A stretch of 64,000 nt of DNA from NCBI GenBank assembly GCA_963785745.1, contig CAWAWR010000025.1, positions 17,490-81,489 of the forward strand. Reading direction: 5' to 3'. Under the pieces are notes generated by a model. That model saw nothing but the letters and a program-made list of their open reading frames with translations. It was not told where the DNA came from and did no database searches. Positions 8,223 through 17,019 of this stretch are shown one piece after another. The position numbers and the translations under genes are program-made. The DNA comes from VAZQ01 sp963785745. Lineage in GTDB: Bacteria; Pseudomonadota; Alphaproteobacteria; Rhizobiales; Xanthobacteraceae. How positions within the stretch are numbered: position 1 is the first letter of the stretch; every line of letters starts with the position of its first letter.

Positions 8223-9786
8223 GTGATCCTCGGCGATCCCAATGGAAAACCGGCCAGCGCTGGCATCGGCGGGCGCGCGACCCTCGACGACCTGTTTCGC
8301 CGCGCCGTGTCGCGGCGTCCGGATGCAATCGCGCTGATCGATCCGCCGAACTGCCGGCGCATCACCGACGTGGCGGCCCGCACCCTCACCTATGCGCAGG
8401 CCGATCACGTGATCTCGGCCATCGCCGGACGATTGCACCGGATCGGGCTGCGTTCGGATGCGATCATCGGCCTGCAACTCGCCAACAGCGTCGAGTGCGT
8501 GCTGACCTTCCTGGCGGTGTTGCGCGCCGGAATGATCGCGATGCCGCTGCCGTTGCTGTGGCGGCGGGCCGACATCACCTCAGCGCTCGGTCGCGCCGGC
8601 GCCAGCGCGTTGATCGTCAACGGGCGCGTTGGCGGACACGATCAGTTCGACGATGCCCTGCTGGCGGCCGCGGAGACGTTCCATATCCGCTTTGTGTGCG
8701 GCTTCGGAAATGACGTGCCCGACGGGGTGGTCACGCTCAGCGACCTGTTCAGCGCCGAGACGCTCGATCCGCTTCCGCCGGCGGAGGAACATCCCTATCC
8801 GCCGGGACCGGCGGCGCATCTCGCGGTCATCACCTGGGATGTCGGCGCCGACGGTCCGGTTCCGGTTGCACGCAGTCACGCTGAATTGGCCGCCGGCGGA
8901 CTTGGGGTTCTGCTCGAGAGCCGTCTCCGGCAGGACGCGACAATCCTCAGCACCTTGACGATGTCCTCGTTCGCAGGGCTCGCGACCGGGCTGCTGCCGT
9001 GGTTGCTGGTCGGCGGCACGCTGGCGCTGCACCATCCGTTCGATCCGCCGACCTTTGCCGAGCAGCAACGGTCGATGGGCTTCGATGCGGTGGTCCTGCC
9101 CGGTCCCCTGGTGTCGCAGCTGGCGGATGCCGGCTCCCTAGTCGTCGGCAGCGGCCTCAGCAACGTCATGGCGGTCTGGGCGGCACCCGATCGCCTGTCG
9201 CGCGCCCCGGTCTGGCGGGAGTCGACGACCGATATTATCGACATCCAGATCTTCGGGGAGATCGGCCTGGTCGGCGCTCGCCGCGGAGCGGGCGGGCGGC
9301 CTGGCGTCGTCCCCTTCGGTCCCATCGCCGCGCCGCGAGGCACCAAGGGCGGCGTCATCGTCGGGGAAGTCCGCGCCACCACCAACGGCACCGTGGCGAT
9401 GCGCGGACCGATGGTCCCGCGCTTCGCCTTCCCGCCCGGCGTCGAGGGGACGACGTTGCCCCATCTCAAGGTCGCGACCGGCGGCTTTATCGATACCGGC
9501 TTCGCCTGCTGGAGCGACCGGAACAGACGCACCGCTGGTGGTGACCGGACCGCCCCCCGGAATGGTCAGCGTCGGCGGCTATCGCTTCTTGATGCGCGAC
9601 CTGCAGGACACGATCGCCGAGATCGATCCGGGGGCGACGCTGGCGGCGCTGCCCGACGCGATGACCGGGCATCGGCTGGCCGGCTCCTCGTCGGATGCCG
9701 ACGGCGTCCAGCAGGCCCTGATCGGGCGTGGCCTCAATCCGCTGCTGGCCAACGCCTTCCGCGAGCGGCGGCCACAAGCGGCCTGA
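8223..9786 (+). CDS. Divergent class I adenylate-forming (AMP-binding) protein with degenerate P-loop, frameshifted
   Basis: About 520 residues after correction, with the outline of an acyl-CoA synthetase N-terminal domain: TLDDLFRRAVSRRPDAIAL, RTLTYAQADHVI and VLTFLAVLRAGMIAMPLPLL. The family's ATP-binding P-loop (usually TSGTTGxPKG) is replaced by DVGADGPVPVARSH, with neither the Ser/Thr-Gly signature nor the lysine. The later DTGFAC and GGYRF-like segments remain, but no C-terminal catalytic lysine domain is obvious. The start is the GTG at 8223, with AGAGGA 8 bases upstream; an ATG at 8193 would overlap the previous gene. An extra base near 9508 causes the frameshift. It may be a non-catalytic acyl or CoA binding protein. 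Confidence 0.75.
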
Positions 9787-9897
9787 CGCCAAGCGCGTCC
9801 ACGCGCGTCTTCAACGCTCTCTGCGATCTGCTTCACAACCCGTTAACAGCAATCGCCTAGGGTGGACTGATCCTGTCAGTTCCGGCCGCGTAACGTC

Positions 9898-11154
9898 ATG
9901 GCGATGCTAGGTCCGATGGTCGTTGTCGCCGAGACCCCGGCGGCCGATTTGGTCGACACCCTGGGCAGGGCCGGCGCATTCCCCATTGTCGAGACCAAGT
10001 TCGCCGAGGCGGCGTCGGCCGTCAGCGAGATCCAGCCGGCGGCTCTTTTGATCGCGGAGACGGCGCTATCGCCGTCGGACAAGCATTTGAAGGCGCTGCT
10101 GAAGACCGTTGAATCACGCGGCGGTCCGTTCATGCCGATCGTCGCCCGCGTCGACGGTCCCGACATGATCGCGATACCGTTCGCGCTCCCGGTGGCGGTC
10201 AGCGAGCCGGCGGAGCGGCTGGTCGCGTGCCTCAAATCGGCGTTGCGGGTGCGCAGCCAGCACGCCGCGGTGATCCGGCGCACGCACTCGCTCGAGCCGG
10301 CCAAGAGCCGCTCCGTCCCGTTCACCGACCTGACCGAGCACGCGACGGTGCTTTGCATCGGACGCGGCCGCAACTACCCGGCGCTGACGACCGCGATCGG
10401 CGAACGGGTCGGCCTCATCGGGGCGATGAGCGTGGAGACCGCCGGCCGCTATCTCAACGCCCGCGAGGTCGACGGCATCGCCATCGGCGACGGTTTCAGT
10501 CCGCGGGTGGTCGAGGCGCTGCTGACGGTGCTCGGCGAGGACGTGCGGTTTCGCGACCTGCCGGTCGGCGTGCTCGGCCGGGCGCCGGTGGACGACGAAC
10601 GGCTGGCCAATCTGGTGCGGGTCGAAAGCGACCCCGAACTGCTGGCGGATCGGCTCATCCCCTTCATTCGCGTGCAGGCGTTCGAGAGCCGGCTCAAGCG
10701 CATGCTGAAATCGCTCGATTCCGAAGGCGTGCTCGATCCGGAAACCGGGCTGCTCGGTCGCGATGCTTTCTGGCGCGATCTCGACCGCGCCGTCCAGCAG
10801 GCCGAGGAGGACGGCGGCGCGCTCACCGTCGCGCGCTTCTCGTTCGACGACATGACCGATCAGCGCTGCTCCGTCGATGCCGCGCGCCTGCTCAGCCGGC
10901 TGATGCGCAACATCGACTTCGCCTGCCGCGAACAGGACGGCTCGATCATCGCGGCGTTCACCGAGACCGATCTGCGCAACGCCCATGTGGTGGCGCGGCG
11001 CATCGCCAGCGTCTTGCGCAACACCATGATGTCGCCCGATCTCGACCGCCGCTCGATCAAGCCGACGGTGACGCTGGCGACGCTCAAACCGTCGGACAAT
11101 CTGAGCACGCTGGTGGCGCGCGTCGGCACCTATCCCAAGGTTGCCGCCGGCTGA
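9898..11154 (+). CDS. GGDEF-like protein with degenerate signature and receiver-like N-terminal part
   Basis: 418-residue cytoplasmic protein. Residues 1-90 resemble a receiver-type alpha/beta fold (MVVVAETPAADLVDTLGRAG), but no clear phosphoacceptor could be placed. A second alpha/beta module follows from about residue 140. From about residue 275 there is a GGDEF-like domain starting DPETGLLGRDAFWRDL; where GG(D/E)EF should occur the protein has CREQDGSIIAAF, so diguanylate cyclase activity is unlikely. It ends with TLATLKPSDNLSTLVARV. Its position after the adenylate-forming gene and before frnE suggests a conserved set, though the gap of 111 bases allows its own promoter. A role in c-di-GMP binding is speculative. 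Confidence 0.65.
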   Translation: MAMLGPMVVVAETPAADLVDTLGRAGAFPIVETKFAEAASAVSEIQPAALLIAETALSPSDKHLKALLKTVESRGGPFMPIVARVDGPDMIAIPFALPVAVSEPAERLVACLKSALRVRSQHAAVIRRTHSLEPAKSRSVPFTDLTEHATVLCIGRGRNYPALTTAIGERVGLIGAMSVETAGRYLNAREVDGIAIGDGFSPRVVEALLTVLGEDVRFRDLPVGVLGRAPVDDERLANLVRVESDPELLADRLIPFIRVQAFESRLKRMLKSLDSEGVLDPETGLLGRDAFWRDLDRAVQQAEEDGGALTVARFSFDDMTDQRCSVDAARLLSRLMRNIDFACREQDGSIIAAFTETDLRNAHVVARRIASVLRNTMMSPDLDRRSIKPTVTLATLKPSDNLSTLVARVGTYPKVAAG

Positions 11155-11192
11155 GGGAAAGCCTAGATTCCTCTTTCTTGGAGGAACGCCCC

Positions 11193-11843
11193 ATGTCGCC
11201 ACTCCCGATCGATGTCGTTTCCGACGTGGTTTGCCCCTGGTGCTACGTGGGCAAGCGCTACCTGGAAAAGGCGATCGCGCTCAAGCCGGAGATACCGGTC
11301 GCGGTGCGGTTCCGTCCCTATCTGCTCAATCCCTGGGTTCCGCGCGAAGGCATGAGCCGCGAGGACTACCTCGTCACCAAATTCGGATCGGTCGAGCGTT
11401 ACAACGCCAACAGCCAGCGCCTGATCGATATCGCTGCCGCGGCCGGCCTCGCCTATGACCGCGACAAGATCAAGCGCCAGCCGAACACGATCGACTGCCA
11501 CCGGCTGATCGCCTGGGCCGACGATCCTGCGCGCATGAAGCAGCGGCTGATGCAGCTTTATTTCAGCGAGGGCGGCGATCTCACCGACGCGGAAGTGCTG
11601 GTGCGCGCGGCGGCCGACTGCGGGATGGACGCGGGCGAGGTGCGCCGGCGTCTCGCCACCGACGAGGACGTGGCGCGCATCGAGGCGGAAGCCAATTCCG
11701 CCAAGGAAGCCGGGATCGAGGGCGTGCCGTTCTTCATCTTCGGCAACCTGCTGGCGGTCAGCGGCGCCAACCCGCCGGAGCATCTCGCACAGGCGATCGA
11801 GCAGGCGTCGGCCGAATTCGCCAAGCAGGTCGCGGCCGAGTAA
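11193..11843 (+). CDS. DsbA family oxidoreductase, FrnE-like
   Basis: 216-residue thioredoxin-fold protein of the DsbA/FrnE/2-hydroxychromene-2-carboxylate isomerase group. The active-site motif is CPWCYVGKRYLE at residues 13-24, giving a C-P-W-C redox pair. GIEGVPFFIFGNLLAVSGA near the C-terminus contains the cis-proline loop. There is no signal peptide, so it acts in the cytoplasm. GGAGGA lies 7 bases before the ATG. Homologues include FrnE of Deinococcus (stress-related disulfide isomerase) and polyketide-associated oxidoreductases; the physiological substrate cannot be inferred. Confidence 0.9.
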   Translation: MSPLPIDVVSDVVCPWCYVGKRYLEKAIALKPEIPVAVRFRPYLLNPWVPREGMSREDYLVTKFGSVERYNANSQRLIDIAAAAGLAYDRDKIKRQPNTIDCHRLIAWADDPARMKQRLMQLYFSEGGDLTDAEVLVRAAADCGMDAGEVRRRLATDEDVARIEAEANSAKEAGIEGVPFFIFGNLLAVSGANPPEHLAQAIEQASAEFAKQVAAE

Positions 11844-11976
11844 CGCGACACTATCTCATCATCGCGACATACCCGCGGCGCATGCGTGCGCTGCGCGCAT
11901 CGCTCTGTGCGCGGACTGGCCCGCGCCAGGACGCTATGATCCTCGGGTCGTTCCTATCCCAGAACAGGAGCAAACG

Positions 11977-12507
11977 ATGATCAACGCAAGAATTGGTTCT
12001 ACGCTCGCCGCTTTCGCCATCGCGGGTCTTGCCGCTGTCCTGACGCCGTTCACCGCGCAGGCCCAGCCAAACCAGCACATGGAAATCATCCACCACCCCA
12101 ACTACAACAAGAGCTTCTTCATGCCGTTCGTGCCCGGCATCAAGATCAAGAGCGGAAAGATCCTCTGGCTCGCCGGCACAACGTCGTTGCCGGTCTATCA
12201 CGACCATCCGCACCGGCGCGAAGACATCCTGAAATACATGCCGCCGAGCCTCGAAGCGCAGACCCGCCGTGCGATGGACGGCATCAAGGAGACGCTCGAC
12301 GCCGCCGGCGCCTCGTTCAAGGACGTCGTGCACGTCTTTGTCTTCCGGGCGCGGCCGCAGATGGGCGACATCGGCATCGCCAGCAAGGTGATCAATTCGT
12401 ATTTCGCGCCGTTCCGGCACGTACCCACCTCGACCAATATCGCGGTGCTTGAACTCGGAGAGCCCGAGCAGCTCATCGAAATTCAGGCGTTCGCGGTGGT
12501 GGACTAG
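11977..12507 (+). CDS. Exported RidA/YjgF/YER057c/UK114 family protein
   Basis: 176-residue protein with a clear cleavable signal peptide (residues 1-30, ending FTAQAQPNQ) in front of a RidA-fold domain. Family segments include GKILWLAGTTSLPVY, EAQTRRAMDGIKETLDAAGA, FKDVVHVFVFRA and HVPTSTNIAVLELGEPEQLIE. Cytoplasmic RidA deaminates reactive enamine/imine intermediates using an arginine; here the strand that usually carries it reads VPTSTNIAVLEL, so that activity is doubtful. The ATG is preceded by ACAGGAGCAAACG. It converges on mfd with only 7 bases between the stops. A periplasmic ligand-binding role is possible. Confidence 0.8.
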   Translation: MINARIGSTLAAFAIAGLAAVLTPFTAQAQPNQHMEIIHHPNYNKSFFMPFVPGIKIKSGKILWLAGTTSLPVYHDHPHRREDILKYMPPSLEAQTRRAMDGIKETLDAAGASFKDVVHVFVFRARPQMGDIGIASKVINSYFAPFRHVPTSTNIAVLELGEPEQLIEIQAFAVVD

Positions 12508-12514
12508 CGGCGCG

Positions 12515-15500
12515 TCACGCCGCTTTCGCCGGCTGCGCCAGCTCGACGAGCTTGCGGAGGATCTGCTTGGTCCCGGTGAGGCGATCCTCCGCCTGCTCCC
12601 AGTCGTCGAAGAACACGACCTTCTGGTCGGGCCGCACCCGCGCGCCCTCTTCGCCGATGAATTTGATCAGGCGCTCCGGATTGGCGAAACGTGTTCTCGC
12701 GGAACGTCACCACCGCGCCCTTCGGGCCGGCCTCGATCTTCTCGACATTGGCCTGACGGCAGAGCGCCTTGATGGCGACGATCTGCAACAGGTGCTCGAC
12801 TTCCACCGGTAGCGGGCCAAAACGGTCGGCCATCTCGGCGCCGAAGGATTCGATCTCGCGCTCGTCCTCGATCTCGCCCAGCCGGCGATAGAGCGCGAGC
12901 CGGACCGGCAGGTCGGCGACGTAGTCCTCGGGGATCATGACCGATGTGCCGATGGTGATCTGCGGCGACCACTTGTCGGCGACCGGCGCAGTGATGCCGG
13001 CCTTCAGGCTCGCCACCGCCTCCTCCAGCATCTGCTGGTAGAGCTCGAAGCCCACTTCCTTGATGTGGCCGGACTGCTCCTCGCCCAGGAGGTTGCCGGC
13101 GCCGCGCAGGTCGAGGTCGTGCGACGCAAGCTGGAAGCCGGCGCCGAGCGTATCGAGCGATTGCAGCACCTTCAGCCGCTGCTCGGCCTGCACGGTGATC
13201 TTGCGCTCGGCCGGCAGCGTGAACAGCGAATAGGCGCGCACCTTGGAGCGCCCCACCCGGCCGCGGAGCTGATAGAGCTGCGACAGGCCGAAGCGGTCGG
13301 CGCGGTGCACGATCAGCGTATTGGCGTTCGGGATATCGAGCCCGGATTCGACGATCGTGGTGGACGAGCAGCAGGTCGTACTTGCCGTCGTAGAACGCCG
13401 ACATGATGTCGTCGAGCACGGTCGACGGCATCTGCCCGTGCGCGACCGTGACCTTCATCTCGGGCACGTGCCGTTCGAGGAATTCCTTCTGGCCCGCGAG
13501 ATCCTCGATCCGCGGACAGACATAGAAGCACTGGCCGCCGCGATAGCGCTCGCGCAGCAGCGCCTCGCGCACGACCAGCGGATCGAACGGCGACACGAAG
13601 GTGCGCACCGCCAGCCGGTCGACCGGCGGCGACGCGATGATCGAGAGGTCGCGCACGCCGGACAGCGCGAGCTGGAGCGTGCGCGGGATCGGCGTCGCCG
13701 TCAGCGTCAGCACATGCACCTCGGCGCGCAACTGCTTGAGCTTCTCTTTGTGCGAGACGCCGAAATGCTGCTCCTCGTCGACGATCAGCAGACCCAGGTC
13801 CTTGAAGGCGATGGCCTTGCCCAGCAGCGCGTGGGTGCCGATCACGATGTCGATCGAGCCGTCGGCGATGCCCTTCTTGACGCTGGCCAGCTCCTTGCCG
13901 GTCACCAGCCGCGAGGCCTGTCCGATCTTCACCGGAAAGCCGCGGAAGCGCTCGGTGAATGTCTTGGTGTGCTGGCGCGCCAGCAGCGTGGTCGGGACCA
14001 CGACCGCGACCTGCCTGCCGTTCATGGCCGCGACGAAGGCCGCACGCAGCGCCACTTCGGTCTTGCCGAAGCCGACGTCGCCGCAGATCAGGCGATCCAT
14101 CGGCCGGCCGGATGCAAGCTCGCTGACCGTGGTGTCGATCGCCGCCTGCTGGTCCTCGGTTTCCTCGTACGGGAAGCCGGCACAGAATTCGTCGTACGGT
14201 CCGTGCTCGACCGTGAGCTTCGGTGCTTCGCGGGTCTGGCGCTCGGCCGCGATCTTGATCAGCTCGTTGGCGATCTCGCGGATGCGGCTCTTCATGCGCG
14301 CTTTGCGCGCCTGCCAGGCGCCGCCGCCGAGACGGTCGAGATCGACGAGGTTTTCTTCCGAGCCGTAGCGCGAAAGCAATTCGGTGTTCTCGACCGGCAG
14401 GAACAGCTTGTCGCCGCCGGCATAGTGGATTTCGAGGCAGTCGTGCGGCGCGCCGGCGGCCTCGATGGCGCGCAGCCCGACGAACCGCCCGATGCCGTGG
14501 TCGACGTGCACGACCAGATCGCCGGCGGCGAGGCTCGTTGCTTCCGCGATGAAATTCTCGGCCCGCCGGGCGGCGCGCCGCGGCCGTACCAGCCGATCGC
14601 CGAGAATGTCCTGCTCGCCGACGATGGCGGCGTCCGCGGTCTCGAAGCCGCTCTCCAGCCCGAGCACGGCGAGGCCCACCTGGGGCAGCGGCAGGCCCTG
14701 CGCCTCCTGCCACGACGCGACCGACGTGAGGTTGTTGAGCCCGTGCTCGGCGAGCACGTGGCTCATGCGTTCGCGGGCGCCTTCGCTCCAGAGCGCGACG
14801 ATGACGCGCTTGCGCGCCGCCTGAAGCGCAAAGACATGCTTGGTCACGGCCTCGAACACGTTGCGGGCGGGCTCGGCGCGCTCCGCTGCGAAATTGTGCC
14901 CCTGCTTGGTGCCGGCATCGACGACACGCCCCTGCCCGTCCGGCACCGCAAACGGCGTCAGGCGCACCAGCGCCGCCGCGTTCAACCGCTCCCGCCATTC
15001 GGCGTCAGAAAGATAGAGACGATCCGGCGGCAGCGGCCGATACGGCGGGCCGCCATCACGCGCCGCCAGCGCCTGCACGCGCGCGTCGTGATAGTCGTTG
15101 ATTTGCGCGTGCCGCTCGCGGGCCGCGTCTTCGTCGAGCGGTTCGAGCACCACCGGCGAGCCCGGCACATAGTCGAAGATCGTTTCCATGCCGGCGTGGA
15201 ACAGCGGGAGCCAATGCTCCATGCCGGGATGGCGGCGGCCTTCGCTGACGGCCTCATAGAGGAGATCGTCGGGCGTCGTGGCGCCGAACGCTTCCACGTA
15301 GCCGAGACGGAAGCGCCGGATCGTCTCGGTGGTGAGCTGGAACTCCGAGACCGGAACGAGGTCGAGCGCGCGCAACTGGTCGGTGCTGCGCTGGGTCTCC
15401 GGATCGAAGCTGCGGATCGATTCCAGCTGGTCGCCGAAGAAATCGAACCGCACCGGCTCCGCCATCCCCGGCGCATAGAGGTCGATGATCCCGCCGCGCA

Positions 15501-16035
15501 CCGCATAGTCGCCGGGCTCACGGACCGTCGAGGCGCGCGTGAAACCGTTGAGCTCGAGCCAGCGGGTGACACCCTCCATGTCGAGCACGTTGCCCGGCGC
15601 GACCGACAGGGATTGCGTCGCCACCACCTCGCGCTTCGGCACGCGCTGGAGCGCGGCGTTGACGGTCGTGAGCAGGATCGACGGCCGGTCGCGGCCTTTT
15701 ACGCGCGCGAGCCGCGCCAAAGCGGTCATGCGCTGCGCGACCACGCCGGCATGCGGCGACACCCGGTCATAGGGCAGACAGTCCCAGGCCGGGAATTCGA
15801 GCACCGCCATGTCGGGCGCGAAGAACGTGAGGGCGCGGGCGAGCGCCGCCATGCGCGGGCCGTCGCGGCAGATCACGACCAGGCTTGTCGCCGGGGCGCC
15901 GGTGCGCGCGGCAACTGTCCGCGCCAGATCGGCGACGACGAGCCCTTCGGCGCCGTCGGCGACGCCGGACAGCGTCAGCGGCCGGCCGGGCTCCAGCAAT
16001 GCGGCGGGCGAACTGGCGAGGGAAGATTTGGCCAT
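12515..16035 (-). CDS. mfd: Transcription-repair coupling factor Mfd (two frameshifts)
   Basis: About 1172 residues after correction. Mfd removes RNA polymerase stalled at lesions and recruits UvrA. The N-terminal UvrB-like module (PAWDCLPYDRVSPH, GDYAVRGGIIDLYAPG) is followed by the RNA-polymerase interaction region (VHVDHGIGRF) and the helicase domains: Walker A GDVGFGKTE near residue 650, DEEQ near 750, then TATPIPRTLQLALSGVRD. The C-terminal TRCF domain ends in LVELAQPAKAA. Single extra bases near 13364 (before STTIVESGLDIPN) and in a T-run near 12690 (FRENTFANPERL) break the frame. Because both sides are conserved these look like sequence errors. The start overlaps the sdhE stop by one base. 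Confidence 0.93.
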
Positions 16036-16325
16036 CAGGCCTCCCTCTGGCCGGCCTGGAATTCGCGCAGACGCCGGAACAGCGGGCCGTCATGCAGGCC
16101 AGGCACCTCGGCCTCGCCGGTCAGCCACGCCAGGAGTTCACCGTCGGGGACGTTCATCAGGCTTTCGAATTCGCTCAGGGCTGTGTCGTCGAGTTCCTCG
16201 ATATGGCGATCGGCAAAGCCGCCCAGGATCAGATCGACTTCGCGCAGCCCGCGATGCCAGGCCCGGAACAGGAGCTTGCGGCGGCGGATATCCAATCCCT
16301 CGCTCGAACGCCCCATTCCGCTCAT
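16035..16325 (-). CDS. sdhE: FAD assembly factor SdhE (succinate dehydrogenase assembly factor 2)
   Basis: 96-residue helical protein. SdhE promotes covalent flavinylation of the succinate dehydrogenase flavoprotein subunit. The family signature is present: DIRRRKLLFRAWHRGLREVDLILGGF (shown here as landmarks RRRKLLFRAWHRG and DLILGGFAD), where the RGxxE-type motif reads RGLREVD. DVPDGELLAWLTGE-like text (NVPDGELLAWLTGEAE) follows. The stop codon overlaps the mfd start by one base, so the two are translationally coupled. An alternative ATG exists at 16316. The gene is divergent from the GlcG-like gene. Confidence 0.9.
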   Translation of the reverse strand: MSGMGRSSEGLDIRRRKLLFRAWHRGLREVDLILGGFADRHIEELDDTALSEFESLMNVPDGELLAWLTGEAEVPGLHDGPLFRRLREFQAGQREA

Positions 16326-16510
16326 CTGTTCCTCAATACCAAAAGCCCGGACGGGGCCGGGCGGCGTTCTATAGCGGGCGCAGACCATATTGTCAGGCGT
16401 GATGTATGCATTGACGGGCGTCGAACGCAGATGCGGCATGCGCTAACTTGGCAACAGCCGGCCCAGCCGGATCATATGCCCGCCAAGCCGATCAACCGGA
16501 GGTTTTCCAA

Positions 16511-16988
16511 ATGAGTGCCATCACCCTCGAACAGGCCAACCGCATCATCGCGGCCGTCCTCCAGCGCGGGGCGGAAATCCAGTGCCGGCCGTTGAGCGTG
16601 CTGGTGGTCGAGCCCGGCTGCAAGGTGAAGGCGTTCCAGAAGGAGGACGGCTCGTCGATGATCCGGTTCGAAATGGCGTTCGGGAAGGCCTATGCCGCGC
16701 TGGCGCTGGGACGGTCGTCCAAGCTGGTGCGCATCCGCGCCGACGAACGGCCGATCTTCATGCGCTATCTCGCTCAGCGCCAGCGACGACCAGATCTTTC
16801 CGGAAGGCGGCGGCTTGCAGATCCGCAACGAGGCGGGCGACGTCATCGGCGCGATCGGCGTGACCGGCGATACCGAGGACAAGGACGAGGAGCTTGCGAC
16901 CTTCGGCATTCGCGCCGCCGGTCTCAAGATCGACGACGATTTCAAGGACATGGGCCGCCGCAGCGGCGTGCGGCTGACGAACATCTAG
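16511..16988 (+). CDS. GlcG/HbpS family (DUF336) protein, frameshifted
   Basis: 158 residues after correction, a single GlcG/HbpS-like domain. Landmarks are ITLEQANRIIAAVLQRGAEI, RPLSVLVVEPGCKVKAFQ, DGSSMIRFEMAFGKAYAALAL and the C-terminal FPEGGGLQIRNEAGDVIGAI followed by GVTGDTEDKDEE. The fold binds haem or small ligands in Streptomyces HbpS and is often encoded near glycolate or aromatic catabolic genes. An extra base near 16770 splits the reading frame. GGAGG lies 7 bases before the ATG. There is no signal peptide. A second family member with an extended N-terminus lies at 53417-53866. Confidence 0.8.
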
Positions 16989-17019
16989 GACACGCTCGCG
17001 CGGCGCGAGGTCGCCTCTG

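Noticed and set aside
13321..16374. A 1017-codon plus-strand open frame opposite mfd
   Set aside because: It is antisense to a clearly conserved gene, has low-complexity Arg/Glu/His composition, and no recognisable domain; long antisense frames are expected at this GC content.
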